The position numbers and the translations under genes were made by a program. A DNA stretch of 64,000 nucleotides, taken from assembly GCA_044371425.1 (NCBI GenBank), contig JBILTR010000010.1:87895-151894 (forward strand), given 5' to 3'. Position 1 is the stretch's first letter; each line of letters starts with the position of its first letter. The notes beneath the pieces are model-generated. The model was given only the letters and a program-made list of their open reading frames with translations, made no database searches and was not told where the DNA came from. Source of the DNA: JBEISR01 sp044371425. GTDB lineage: Bacteria > Planctomycetota > Planctomycetia > Pirellulales > Pirellulaceae. This document shows, one piece after another, positions 18,801 through 27,857 of the stretch.

Positions 18801-20886
18801 TTGCTTCGGCGCCATGGCGCATAGTGATCGCCGGAGGGAGGCTCTGCAACAGTTGGATCGGGTAGCCGGACCATGCCTCGGCGACTTGACGCCACGATCG
18901 ATCACCTGGAATGACCGACTGCTCCAGTTGCTGTTGCAGCTGCCGCCATGCGCGGTGCTGCTGCGATATTTTTTCGAGTTCGATCGTCGCTGCCGAGTCG
19001 GCGAATGTCGACCATGGCACTGGAGGGTAGGGTGGAGCCTGATCGGACAGGTGCTTCCATTGCGTTGCATCGGCTTTCGCAAGGAAATCCTGCATCGCCT
19101 TGGGATTGTTTCCAAAGAGCGGCAGGAGCGACTGATGCAGTTGATCCAGCGAGTTGGCATTCGAGCGAAGCGATTCCAGCCGTTCCGGCAGTTGCTCCGA
19201 AGCGCTCGGAGAGAGATCCTGGGGGCGAAAGCCCCACCAGACACTTTTCTGTGGCTGGTCGTAACGGCTGGAGGCGAGGGCGAAGGCTTCCAACGCCTGA
19301 ATCGCCTCTTCAAAATCTGTGCGGTCGATATCGGGGTCGGTGGGGAGATCGCGAGCGACTAGGGCACCTTGTTGTCGCAGCTGGACGATGCGCCAAAGAA
19401 GTTGGTGCAGCGGTTCGTTGTAGGGGCCGGTAGGTCGTGAGGATGCTTCCCGGTACGATTCCAACTTCTCCTTGCAGCTTTCCCACTGGCGTGGATCGAC
19501 CATGCCTTGTGGCAGTTCCGGCGTCGGGAGCGTCAGGCGCTGGGCGAGCGAATCGAAGAGCTGTCTGGGGGCCAGGGAATGGCCGTGCAGTTCGAGGCAG
19601 TAGTTTCCCAGGCCCGCGTGAGCCAAGCGTTTGTGGACCACTTCCAAAGCCGCCAGCTTTTCAGCGACGAAGAGGACCGTTTTGCCCTGTTCGACGGCGT
19701 GAGCGATGGCGTTGGCGATCGTTTGCGACTTGCCAGTTCCTGGCGGCCCTTCGATCACCAGATTGCGTCCGGCGGCGATGTCGGTGATCGCCGAGTGCTG
19801 AGAGCTGTCGGCGTCCAGAGGAAGTTCGATCGTCTTGGCCAGTTCATGGCGATCGACGTCGTAATCGCCGGCATAAAGACTGGTGCCCACCGGCTCCTCG
19901 CTGCCCCCGAAAAGGCGCTGAGCCAGCGACTCAGCCGCTGTAGCCTGCGAAGCGTCCCAGTTGCCGGGATCCAGGTCGGAGTACATCGCCAATTTGTGGA
20001 ACGAAAAAAAACCGACCGCGCACTGGAGTTCGACACGCCACTGTTTGGATTGGCTGGTGATCGCTGTTTCGACTCGCTTGCAATACTCGCTGGGGCATTC
20101 CTCCTCCCCAAGAAGCGGAAGTTCGATCGCAAAATCGGTCTCTAGCTTCTTTCGCAGGCAGGCATTGTCGACCACATCGTCTTCATTCCATGCCAGTTGG
20201 AACTCGGTGCCGCCCAATGGTCGCAGCGTCCTGTGCAAAGCAACAGGGACCAGCATCAAAGGGGCTCGCTTCAGTTCCCCGGTGGTTCCTGACGATTCGC
20301 TCCATCTCAGAAATCCGATCGCTAGGTGGAGGTAATTGATCCCTGTCTCTTCGATGGCCGTGCGGGCCACCGACAGGATGTTGCGGCATATCGGCTCCAG
20401 CTTCGATTCGACAATCTCTGTCTGCAGGAACTCGAGAGGCACGACGCTCTCCTGCTGCGTCTTTGGGTCCGCAGCATCGGAGGGGATTAGCGATGGCGGA
20501 GGCGCCTCTGCGGTAGAGGAGGATCGAGGGAGCCCGGATACAGGATCGGGGGTGCGACTGGATGCGGTGGTAGATTCTTTGGATGGCTGGTCAGCCGCGA
20601 TATGCGAGCGACTCTCAGTGGAAGCGGTCGATCCGGTTGGGGGCGAGCCATCCGAACTCGAATCCTGCATCTCCAAGGGCTCGGGATCAGGTACCGGAAT
20701 CAGCGGCAGCGGTTGCTCTTCTTGGACCAGCGCCTGATAGAGCGCATCGGCATGGATGCCAGGGAGCGGGATGGTTCGTCGTTGACTGAATCGATAGGTG
20801 AGCAGCGGGTTGCGGAGGCTGAGGTCCAGCAGCTTCTTGCGGAACCGTTGCAACTCGTCGGTCAATGCGATGGGGGGTGGAGTCAT
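15802..20886 (-). CDS. DUF4011-helicase-Vsr-like nuclease protein (Hhe-like, putative antiphage defence)
   Basis: A 1694-residue intracellular protein. The N-terminus carries the DUF4011 signature ('FRKKLLDLSLRNPLLTYRFS', residues 15-34). A low-complexity Ser/Pro linker follows (about 72-145). The SF1 helicase core has Walker A GPPGTGKS at 380-387, a DEAS Walker B at 1291-1294 followed by 'GDPKQLPPTSFF', and a motif VI-like 'NVLVTRSRKRMEV'. The last 110 residues look like a Vsr/DUF559-type endonuclease ('FEESVARVI', 'FIDIGVRR', 'LGIECDGATYH'). This domain order matches the single-gene Hhe defence family (DUF4011-helicase-Vsr). No other defence gene is adjacent. Activity against phage is inference from architecture; a DNA-repair role is the alternative. 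Confidence 0.82.
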   Translation of the reverse strand: MTPPPIALTDELQRFRKKLLDLSLRNPLLTYRFSQRRTIPLPGIHADALYQALVQEEQPLPLIPVPDPEPLEMQDSSSDGSPPTGSTASTESRSHIAADQPSKESTTASSRTPDPVSGLPRSSSTAEAPPPSLIPSDAADPKTQQESVVPLEFLQTEIVESKLEPICRNILSVARTAIEETGINYLHLAIGFLRWSESSGTTGELKRAPLMLVPVALHRTLRPLGGTEFQLAWNEDDVVDNACLRKKLETDFAIELPLLGEEECPSEYCKRVETAITSQSKQWRVELQCAVGFFSFHKLAMYSDLDPGNWDASQATAAESLAQRLFGGSEEPVGTSLYAGDYDVDRHELAKTIELPLDADSSQHSAITDIAAGRNLVIEGPPGTGKSQTIANAIAHAVEQGKTVLFVAEKLAALEVVHKRLAHAGLGNYCLELHGHSLAPRQLFDSLAQRLTLPTPELPQGMVDPRQWESCKEKLESYREASSRPTGPYNEPLHQLLWRIVQLRQQGALVARDLPTDPDIDRTDFEEAIQALEAFALASSRYDQPQKSVWWGFRPQDLSPSASEQLPERLESLRSNANSLDQLHQSLLPLFGNNPKAMQDFLAKADATQWKHLSDQAPPYPPVPWSTFADSAATIELEKISQQHRAWRQLQQQLEQSVIPGDRSWRQVAEAWSGYPIQLLQSLPPAITMRHGAEAIAWIDQTLTLLNKLRQRSDGLKAVGFGAAVRLEDVEHAQQTLRLIEHSAIEGLTSIPTSWFSDASRKLVIESMKLASTLQEEEASLKDLFHLPSAPPTDRLGFLIKKFQHHGNSWMRWLSGEFRAVSKELQAFSTFPRSFRLQQKVESLKRLENFLTRSRQLEGDPQLAKLLGDHFQERSSNWTAIKSYWDWLHTARRQGLDARRINDLLSQRDGLMRNHPALDVRQELQELEGQFLASAAKVLGFSPTDARGKTFEELDQLLNEHLQHLKMLVDWGRQLRSGAQSRLEDLAATIQIAQKWLAADQQLTEKRQQPGILASFMQAMDEAVFDDAQFFLWLQKARTAGLSNELLTQIDRTGMAPMMTTLADAAQNDPLLRQQWEQRLLEIVPLEAREPYWMASRQADGSPRIGFVAMLDGVKGERQRLPDWLAFCRTFQRCRRSGVEAFALAASTDRIAEHQLSLCYQATCLSEVAERALRESGIGTNFTALEMEDLRRNFQRLDRLVREAKSIGIARAAHLRTIPEGNAKGRVGEYTELALIRHEVNKKKRHCRIRDLVQRAGNALQGLKPCFLMSPLSLAKYLPAQSLQFDLVVMDEASQIRPEDAMGAILRARQLVVVGDPKQLPPTSFFDKIEDDLEDDEATQMDNAESILEVAQRSFQPYRRLRWHYRSQHESLIQFSNTSFYDEDLVIFPSPKSLQDGYGVFHHHVENASCIQGENLVEAQAIVDRICKHAMEQPELSLGVAAFNQKQSELIDGLLDKACSKDPHLAQRINQLREGDDGLFIKNLENIQGDERDVIFISYTYGPDPKSGKVFQRFGPINSAMGWRRLNVLVTRSRKRMEVFSSLHPHDIHSGPDKSRGINAYRAFLEYCIEGKVREAGSESGREPGSPFEESVARVIATTGLEPVFQVGVAGYFIDIGVRRREGDRSFLLGIECDGATYHSSKSARDRDRLREEIIRARGWNLYRIWSTEWFLNQAGEEERLRRTLAEVVASQPT

Positions 20887-21175
20887 GGGACGATGGAAGG
20901 GTAGTGGCGAAGAGTTGCCGAAAGCTTTGCGGTCGGAATGAGGGGCTTGCGAGCTACCTGGTGGGTTCGCGAAGCCGCAACTCCCTGTGTTTCCGCAATT
21001 CTAACTTGCGATTCACCGAATCGGGATGGGGTTTGGCATCTCGAAATGCCACGGGGGCAAAAGTCGGGAGACCTTGCGCGCTGTGCTAGGACAGAAAAGC
21101 GGATTGGGGAAGCAGTTGCGGCTAACCGAGCGCAGGGCTCTTTCCATAAAGGGGATCGCGAGCGAGGGGAGTGGG

Positions 21176-22972
21176 TTAGTCGAGAAGTGATTTCAGGCGA
21201 TCCAGTTCCTTTTCGATTTCCTTCCCTTCATAGAACCAGACCCAACCGGTGAGGCTTTGGGACTGGCCTGGCGGGCAGTCGGGGAAGAGTGGGTCGGAAT
21301 GGAGGCATGGACAGGGTGGATTGGTCCAGGCCCGCTGGCAGTTCTGCCAGGCGGTGATGATCCAGCGGGTTTCGGAGGGGTCGCTAGCTAGGCTGAATGG
21401 TCCGATCGTTCGATGCCTTGAGTTGGATTGGTCGGAAAATCCAGTGGCGGCCCCCAGCATCAGACACTGCTGCACCATCACCCCCTGTAGAGGTTTGTTG
21501 GTCCCATTGCGGAGGGTCATCGTGAAGGAGACGGATGAGTCGTGGGGAGAGGCTGTGGTTTCAAAGGTGACGCCATTGGGTAATGTGCGAGTGGACTTCC
21601 AGCCTTGCGGCGCTAATTCCCATTCGGTGGGGTCGAGTCGCACTTCTTTCCGATCCCAGATGGTAGGGACATGCGAGTGGGCGAGGTATAGCAGCTCTCG
21701 TCCCGACTCCGTATTCCACCAGATCGCCTCTGGAAAGTCGGCGACGACGTACCCACCCTCTTTCCAAGGTGCAAAAAGGCTCATCTTCGTCTCTCTTTGA
21801 GGCCACAGGGCGCCATCGCGAAAGCCAATTCTTGGATGGCGACCGCCGGGATAGGGTGCGATGCGGACTTTCGTGTCGGATGGCGGAAGCGAGGGCTTGA
21901 TCGGTGTCACTTTGCCGCTGTCGTCGGTGGGACGCGCTTCCAATTGGAGTTCTTGAAGCGACCTAGCAACATCGGTATCGGACATGCCGGTGGCGGCGCT
22001 GATTTCCGAGATGCTGAAGCGGTGAAGTCGAGCCATATTTTCAAGCCACTTCGATCGCTCGGGGCCGGACGCTAGCGGGCGAGCGGCGTGGAGCGGCAGC
22101 CCTACCGCCAGTCGCTTCTTTCGCAGTTCGATCACTCCTGCAGGATCGGTCGGCTCAATCGACGCATCGACGTATTGCTCCAGATCGCGCAAGGCGATGA
22201 CTTGATATTGCTCTTGGGCCAGCCAGTGCAGGTACTGTTCGAAGCGATCGATGGGGGTATTCACCCAGGGGTGAGCTTTGTCGGGCACACCATGAAACTG
22301 CAGGACGATGATGTTGTTTTTTCCTCCCAGCGCCATCGCTTTGGCAAAGTCTTCCCACTGCCAATCGGGGCGACTGTCTCCAGCGGACGGGATCAGCAGG
22401 GGGTGATCGGTGTAGGGTTCATAAGCGACACCTTCTCCGCGTTCGTAGGGATGTTCCGGCCCCCCGCCGCGTCGCGCCCAACGGATTGCATGTCGCTTTA
22501 GCGTCTCCAACGCCTTCACAGAGAATCGATTGCCGGGCCACGCGAAGGAGACGGGGGCTGGGATGCCATGCGCGAGGCACTGATCGTGGATGGCTTGAAG
22601 CTGTTCGTCCAGTTGGTCGACCTGTTCATCGCCGACCGCCAGATGGTCGCGCGTATGATTCCCGATTTCAAAGCCATCGCGATGCAATTGGGAGATCTGC
22701 TCCCACGTCATGTAGTCGTCTTTGTTTGACTTGAAGTCGAACCCTTCAGTGATGAAGAACGTCGCGCCGAATTTGTATTTCAGCAGCAGTGGGCGTACCA
22801 CATCGAAGTGGCTGCGGACCGAATCATCGAAGGTCAGGACGACGATCCGGGATGGCAGTGCGGGTCTTTCCAGCAGTGACTGAGCGGCAAGGTGGCTTGT
22901 CGTAGCCCAAAAGAGAAAGAAGGCCAGGAATCGGTCGATGGCGGTTGGAAGTGAATCGAGCAAACGGAGCAT
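21176..22972 (-). CDS. Secreted polysaccharide deacetylase with C-terminal extension
   Basis: A 598-residue protein with an N-terminal hydrophobic leader (about residues 12-31). A NodB-type deacetylase domain follows: 'LTFDDS' with Asp50 and 'GNHTRDH' with His106 and His110 supply the expected metal-binding Asp-His-His set, and 'FAWPGNRFS' and 'VLQFHGV' fit later motifs. This domain occupies about residues 40-270. The remaining half is unusual. It contains a helix-turn-helix-like stretch ('FSISEISAATGMSDTDVARSLQEL') and a beta-rich region (about 380-560) with no family I recognise. It probably removes acyl groups from a surface or environmental glycan. It lies 81 bases downstream of the serine hydrolase gene on the same strand, perhaps co-transcribed. 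Confidence 0.85.
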   Translation of the reverse strand: MLRLLDSLPTAIDRFLAFFLFWATTSHLAAQSLLERPALPSRIVVLTFDDSVRSHFDVVRPLLLKYKFGATFFITEGFDFKSNKDDYMTWEQISQLHRDGFEIGNHTRDHLAVGDEQVDQLDEQLQAIHDQCLAHGIPAPVSFAWPGNRFSVKALETLKRHAIRWARRGGGPEHPYERGEGVAYEPYTDHPLLIPSAGDSRPDWQWEDFAKAMALGGKNNIIVLQFHGVPDKAHPWVNTPIDRFEQYLHWLAQEQYQVIALRDLEQYVDASIEPTDPAGVIELRKKRLAVGLPLHAARPLASGPERSKWLENMARLHRFSISEISAATGMSDTDVARSLQELQLEARPTDDSGKVTPIKPSLPPSDTKVRIAPYPGGRHPRIGFRDGALWPQRETKMSLFAPWKEGGYVVADFPEAIWWNTESGRELLYLAHSHVPTIWDRKEVRLDPTEWELAPQGWKSTRTLPNGVTFETTASPHDSSVSFTMTLRNGTNKPLQGVMVQQCLMLGAATGFSDQSNSRHRTIGPFSLASDPSETRWIITAWQNCQRAWTNPPCPCLHSDPLFPDCPPGQSQSLTGWVWFYEGKEIEKELDRLKSLLD

Positions 22973-23053
22973 GAAGCGATTCCTCGTGCGCGGTGATTCT
23001 GTAGTCTGTCGTCGGCGGGATTTTGGTTGCTGGTGAGGACCGGGATAGGAGTT

Positions 23054-24310
23054 TTAGGGGCGGGATGCCATATGGTTGCGAAGGATCCACTGAAGAATCT
23101 GATTGCATCCCTCGGCAGCCTTGGGAGAGGCTGCGTTGGTGACTGCCAGGATACCCTGTCGGATTCGCGGCGCGAGGAAGACCATGGCGGTCCAGGTGGT
23201 GTTGGAGCCGGTGTGGGTCAGGATTCGGCCTTTGGCCCAGGTTCGTCCACCCAGTCCCCAGCCGCCGCCATAGTCGTTCCGTGACAGATCGCTATGAAGA
23301 TGTCGCAGGCTTTCCTCCTTCAGTCCCAATTGTCTCTCTGGGTGCCCCTCGGGAGCCTGTGCCTGCATCGCGGAGCGGAGGTGGAGCTGTAGGAAGAGGA
23401 TCCAATCGGCGCAGGAGGCGTGCACCGTGCCAGCGGGGCCCAGCACCGCAGCGTTGTCGGTTTCGCTGGCGACCCACGGCAACGAGGGATCATCCGACGG
23501 GCGATGGTGGCCCCAGGGGGACTTGGGGTCGGCCATGCTGGGTGGACCGAATCCTGCTGTTTTCATTCCCAGCGGTTGGAAGATTTCGTCCTGCATCAAT
23601 CGCTCCCAGGACTTGCCTGTCAGCGTCTCCAGCACGTGGCCAGCGATGCAATAGCCGAGATTGGAATAGAGGAATTCTGGAGAGGTTGGTCTTTGCATCG
23701 ATTCCAGCGATTGGAGAATCGCCCGTCTTCGGACGATGATCCGCTGGTCTGATGGTTCGCTGCCAAGAAGCGAATCGGGCAAGCGAGCGGGAGGGGGTAG
23801 CTTTTGGTAGAGCCACCAACTGGTGTTGGCAGGCAGCCCGGCGCGATGGCTGATCAATTGGTCGATGGTGACCAAGCCCCAGGGGGAGTCCTTCAGCCAG
23901 GGTTCATCGGGAACCAGCGACGCGAGGGTCGATTCCCAGGAGAATTGGCCGCGATCGACAAAGATCGCCAGCAGCGTGGCTGTCATCGCTTTGGTGCACG
24001 ATCCCAAGTGACAGCGATCTTCAATCGTCATCTCCGTCGGCTCACCCGCTTTCCGGGCACCGGCATGGAATAGCTTCTGATCGGCGCTGCCATCGGGACG
24101 AATCGCAAACCAGCCAGCGATGGCACCAGGCAATTCCCACTGGGAACAGATGTCCTGCAAGCTATCCTCCAGGTAATTTGCGACGCCAGGTTGCATCGCG
24201 CAAAGGTTGCCGGTGCGGTGCGGTAGGAACGGAAGGGAAAGTCCTGCGGCGATCATCGTCCGCTCCATCAACCAGCGTCGCGTGATCCGATTCCGTTGCT
24301 TTCGATCCAT
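23054..24310 (-). CDS. Serine hydrolase, beta-lactamase (class C-like) fold
   Basis: A 418-residue protein with an N-terminal basic/hydrophobic leader ('RRWLMERTMIAAGLSLPFLP'). The active-site signatures of the beta-lactamase/penicillin-binding family are all visible: SxxK as SCTK at 104-107, YxN as 'YSNLGY', and an HTG triad near the C-terminus ('LTHTGSNTTW'). Such proteins are usually esterases, D-aminopeptidases or peptidoglycan-related hydrolases. Nothing here indicates antibiotic resistance. The start at 24310 follows the family-like leader; an upstream in-frame extension would run into the carB promoter region. The carB gene is divergent, with 124 bases between the two starts. Confidence 0.83.
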   Translation of the reverse strand: MDRKQRNRITRRWLMERTMIAAGLSLPFLPHRTGNLCAMQPGVANYLEDSLQDICSQWELPGAIAGWFAIRPDGSADQKLFHAGARKAGEPTEMTIEDRCHLGSCTKAMTATLLAIFVDRGQFSWESTLASLVPDEPWLKDSPWGLVTIDQLISHRAGLPANTSWWLYQKLPPPARLPDSLLGSEPSDQRIIVRRRAILQSLESMQRPTSPEFLYSNLGYCIAGHVLETLTGKSWERLMQDEIFQPLGMKTAGFGPPSMADPKSPWGHHRPSDDPSLPWVASETDNAAVLGPAGTVHASCADWILFLQLHLRSAMQAQAPEGHPERQLGLKEESLRHLHSDLSRNDYGGGWGLGGRTWAKGRILTHTGSNTTWTAMVFLAPRIRQGILAVTNAASPKAAEGCNQILQWILRNHMASRP

Positions 24311-24434
24311 TCGAATAACCTTTGCAAATGGGGAACCGAGTGGTGGGGCCCCTGGCGAGGATTCCGGGGGATGTGTTAAGCTGGTGGGAATTTGTCCAAA
24401 CCGGATTCTAACAGCCTGCGAACGGGGGATTGAA

Positions 24435-27400
24435 GTGCCGCGCCGAACCGACCTGCGGAAGATTCTGCTCATCGGATCCGGACCGATTGTGATCGGTCAG
24501 GCGTGTGAGTTTGACTATTCGGGAACTCAGGCCTGCAAGGCTTTGAGGGAGGAGGGGTACGAGATCGTGCTGGTCAACAGCAATCCAGCGACGATCATGA
24601 CCGATCCGGGCACTGCCGATCGCACTTACATCGAACCACTGACCTGGGAAGTGGTCGAGATGGTGATTGCCAAGGAGCGTCCGGACGCCATCTTGCCGAC
24701 TCTGGGGGGGCAAACCGGCTTGAATCTTGCGATGGACCTGCATCGCCATGGAGTCTTGGAAAGGTATGGCGTCGAGATGATCGGCGCCAGGCCGGATGTG
24801 ATCGAGAAGGCGGAGGATCGCGAGCTTTTCAAGCAAGCGATGGAAAAAATTGGGTTGGAGGTATGCCGAGGCGAGGTGATTCATTCGCTGGAGGAAGCCC
24901 GACGGGTGCTCGCGGATGTCGGCCTTCCTTGTGTCGTCCGACCCAGTTTCACTCTGGGTGGTTCCGGATCGGCGATTGCCTACAACCGAGACGAATTCGA
25001 CGCGTTGATCCTCAACGGCCTCGCTCAGTCACCGATTCATGAGGTGCTGCTGGAAGAATCGATCATCGGGTGGAAAGAGTATGAGATGGAGGTGATGCGC
25101 GACAAAGACGATAACGTCGTCATCATCTGCTCGATCGAGAACTTTGATCCCATGGGGGTCCACACCGGCGATTCGATCACCGTGGCACCGGCGCAAACGT
25201 TGACCGACAAAGAGTATCAGAGGATGCGCGATGCGTCGCTGGCGGTCATCCGCGAGATCGGCGTCGAGACGGGCGGCTCGAATATCCAGTTTGCCATCCA
25301 TCCGAAGACAGGTCGCATGATCGTCATCGAGATGAATCCTCGGGTGAGCCGGTCGAGTGCTCTGGCGAGCAAGGCGACTGGATTCCCGATTGCGAAGATC
25401 GCTGCCAAGCTGGCGGTTGGGTATCGCCTATGGGAACTCCCCAACGATATCACGCGAAAGACGCAGGCGTGTTTCGAGCCGACGATTGATTATGTGGTCA
25501 CGAAGATTCCTCGTTTTGCATTTGAGAAATTCCCAGAGGCCGATCCGACGCTGACGACGCAGATGAAGAGCGTCGGGGAGACGATGGCCATCGGCAGGAC
25601 CTTCAAGGAGTCGTTCCAGAAGGCGCTTCGGGGCTTGGAGGTGGGAGCCTTTGGGTTCGGTTCCGATGGGAAAGATCTCTGGGGCACCGAACGGCAACCC
25701 GACGACGATTCGATTCGTGTGAAGCTGATGCGGCCCAATGCGGAGCGGGTTTTCTATCTTCGGTATGCGATGAAGTCGGGAATGTCGCTAGAGGAGATCC
25801 ACCAGCTGACAGGAATCGATCCCTGGTTCCTCGATCATCTCTTGGAGCTGGTGGAGTGGGAGGATCGGCTGGCGAATCTCGGTGAGCTGTCGAAGGTCGA
25901 TGCGGCGATCATGCGGATGACTAAGCAATATGGTTTCTCCGATCGCCAGATCGCTCATCTACTTAACAGCGACGAATTGGAGGTGCGGGCTTACCGCAAA
26001 CGACTTGGGGTGGTGGCGACCTTCAAGTCCGTCGATACGTGCGCGGCCGAGTTCGAGGCGGTGACACCTTATTACTACAGCACCTATGAGGACGAGGACG
26101 AGGTGCCGGCCAAGGGGGGAGCGAAGCGGATCATTATCCTGGGGGGCGGGCCAAACCGAATCGGACAGGGAATCGAGTTCGATTATTGTTGCTGTCATGC
26201 CAGTTTCGCGCTGCGGGAACTGGGGATCCAGTCGGTCATGGTCAATAGCAACCCGGAGACGGTTAGCACCGACTACGACACCAGCGATATGCTCTTCTTT
26301 GAACCGCTGACCACCGAAGATGTGTTGAACATTTGCGATCGGGTCCAGCCCGATGGGGTGATCGTTCAATTCGGCGGCCAAACGCCGCTCAACCTCGCCA
26401 GGGCTCTCCATTCGGCAGGAGTTCCCATCATCGGTACCAGTGTCGATACGATCGAAGGGGCCGAGGATCGCGAAAAGTTTCAGGCGATCCTCCGCGAACT
26501 GCAGCTCAATCAGCCGCTCAACGGAATCGCCCGCACGATGGAGCAGGCGAGGGCTGAGGCGCAGAGAATTGGTTTCCCGTGTCTTGTTCGCCCCAGTTTC
26601 GTGCTGGGAGGACGAGCCATGGAGATTTGCTACGACCAGCAGCAATTCGAGCGATTTGTGGCGGAGGCGTTCTTGGTGTCTCAGGGGCAGCCTGTCCTGA
26701 TCGACAGCTTCCTGGAAGATGCTACCGAGGTGGATGTGGACGCCATCGCTGATGGGACCGATGTGGTGGTCATGGGAATCATGGAGCATATCGAAGAGGC
26801 AGGGGTTCACTCTGGCGATTCCGCATGTGTGATCCCGCCTTTTGCCCTCAAGCCAGCGATGGTGGACGCGATTCGTTCCGCGACGATCGCGATGGCACGG
26901 CGACTGCAGGTGGTTGGGCTGATGAACGTTCAGTTCGCGATCACCCACAGAGACGAAGGGGAACAACTCTACGTTCTAGAAGTCAATCCTCGAGCCAGTC
27001 GTACGGTCCCGTTTGTCGCAAAGGCGACGGGAGTTCCGGTCGCTGCGCTTGCCGCCAAGGTGATGGCTGGGCGAACGCTACAGGAACTGGGGGTCGATCG
27101 GGAGCCGGTCCCGAGGCACGTGTCGGTCAAAGAAGCGGTTTTTCCGTTTCGAAAGTTTGCCGGCGTCGATATCGTGCTGGGGCCCGAAATGCGGAGCACT
27201 GGCGAGGTGATGGGGATCAGCGAACGGCTGCCGATTGCCTTTGCTAAAAGCCAATTGGCGGCTGGGGTGGTCCTGCCAAAGAAGGGGAACATCTTCCTGA
27301 GCGTCGCTCATCGCCATCGCTCCGCGGCAGCTAAATTGGCCAAGCAACTCCATGAGCTTGGATTCCAATTGCTGGCCACCAACGGGACGGCACTTGCGAT

Positions 27401-27695
27401 CGAACAGATTGGGATTCCTGTCCAGCGCGTTCGAAAACTGGCGGAAGGCAACCCGAACCTGATCGATTACATGAAGAATGACGACGTCAGCCTGGTGATC
27501 AATACTCCTAGCGGAAAAGGCGCTAGGACAGACGAAGGGAAGATTCGCGCGGCGGCTGTGCAGCACGGGGTTCCTTGCATCACCACGATCGACGGCGGAT
27601 TTGCGGTGGTCGATGCCATGGAAGCGTTGCGTCATGAATCGCTTCGTGTCTGTTCCTTGCAGGAACGCTTTCAGGGTGCAACCGACTGCTGCTGA
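24435..27695 (+). CDS. carB: Carbamoyl-phosphate synthase large subunit
   Basis: CarB, 1086 residues, makes carbamoyl phosphate from ammonia (delivered by CarA), bicarbonate and two ATP, feeding arginine and pyrimidine synthesis. The two homologous ATP-grasp halves are clear: 'KILLIGSGPIVIGQACEFDYSGTQACKAL' opens the first and 'RIIILGGGPNRIGQGIEFDYCCCHASFAL' the second. Each contains 'VRPSFxLGG' and 'EMNPRVSRSSALASKATG' or 'EVNPRASRTVPFVAKATG'. A C-terminal MGS-like allosteric domain follows ('LGFQLLATNGTALAIEQ'). The start is a GTG with a GGGGG Shine-Dalgarno about six bases upstream. No carA lies nearby. Full length for the family. Confidence 0.97.
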   Translation: MPRRTDLRKILLIGSGPIVIGQACEFDYSGTQACKALREEGYEIVLVNSNPATIMTDPGTADRTYIEPLTWEVVEMVIAKERPDAILPTLGGQTGLNLAMDLHRHGVLERYGVEMIGARPDVIEKAEDRELFKQAMEKIGLEVCRGEVIHSLEEARRVLADVGLPCVVRPSFTLGGSGSAIAYNRDEFDALILNGLAQSPIHEVLLEESIIGWKEYEMEVMRDKDDNVVIICSIENFDPMGVHTGDSITVAPAQTLTDKEYQRMRDASLAVIREIGVETGGSNIQFAIHPKTGRMIVIEMNPRVSRSSALASKATGFPIAKIAAKLAVGYRLWELPNDITRKTQACFEPTIDYVVTKIPRFAFEKFPEADPTLTTQMKSVGETMAIGRTFKESFQKALRGLEVGAFGFGSDGKDLWGTERQPDDDSIRVKLMRPNAERVFYLRYAMKSGMSLEEIHQLTGIDPWFLDHLLELVEWEDRLANLGELSKVDAAIMRMTKQYGFSDRQIAHLLNSDELEVRAYRKRLGVVATFKSVDTCAAEFEAVTPYYYSTYEDEDEVPAKGGAKRIIILGGGPNRIGQGIEFDYCCCHASFALRELGIQSVMVNSNPETVSTDYDTSDMLFFEPLTTEDVLNICDRVQPDGVIVQFGGQTPLNLARALHSAGVPIIGTSVDTIEGAEDREKFQAILRELQLNQPLNGIARTMEQARAEAQRIGFPCLVRPSFVLGGRAMEICYDQQQFERFVAEAFLVSQGQPVLIDSFLEDATEVDVDAIADGTDVVVMGIMEHIEEAGVHSGDSACVIPPFALKPAMVDAIRSATIAMARRLQVVGLMNVQFAITHRDEGEQLYVLEVNPRASRTVPFVAKATGVPVAALAAKVMAGRTLQELGVDREPVPRHVSVKEAVFPFRKFAGVDIVLGPEMRSTGEVMGISERLPIAFAKSQLAAGVVLPKKGNIFLSVAHRHRSAAAKLAKQLHELGFQLLATNGTALAIEQIGIPVQRVRKLAEGNPNLIDYMKNDDVSLVINTPSGKGARTDEGKIRAAAVQHGVPCITTIDGGFAVVDAMEALRHESLRVCSLQERFQGATDCC

Positions 27696-27857
27696 TCGCC
27701 GCGAAGACGATCAAAATCCCTAAGTTCCTAGGTGCCTGTCAGGGGCTCTTGATGCGACGGGGGCACAGGTGCGTCCATCCCTTGGTTGTTTCCACCGGCA
27801 GCATCACGCACAATAGCGTTGGTGAAGCCAGACGAGGGAACTCAGGGGGGAACTGCT

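Noticed and set aside
23054..24310. Antibiotic-resistance beta-lactamase
   Set aside because: The SxxK/YxN/HTG motifs define a broad serine-hydrolase family. Context and sequence give no sign of resistance or mobility.
25959..26966. 335-residue minus-strand frame inside carB
   Set aside because: It is fully antisense to a canonical carB. Its composition is His/Arg-rich and no family motif is present.
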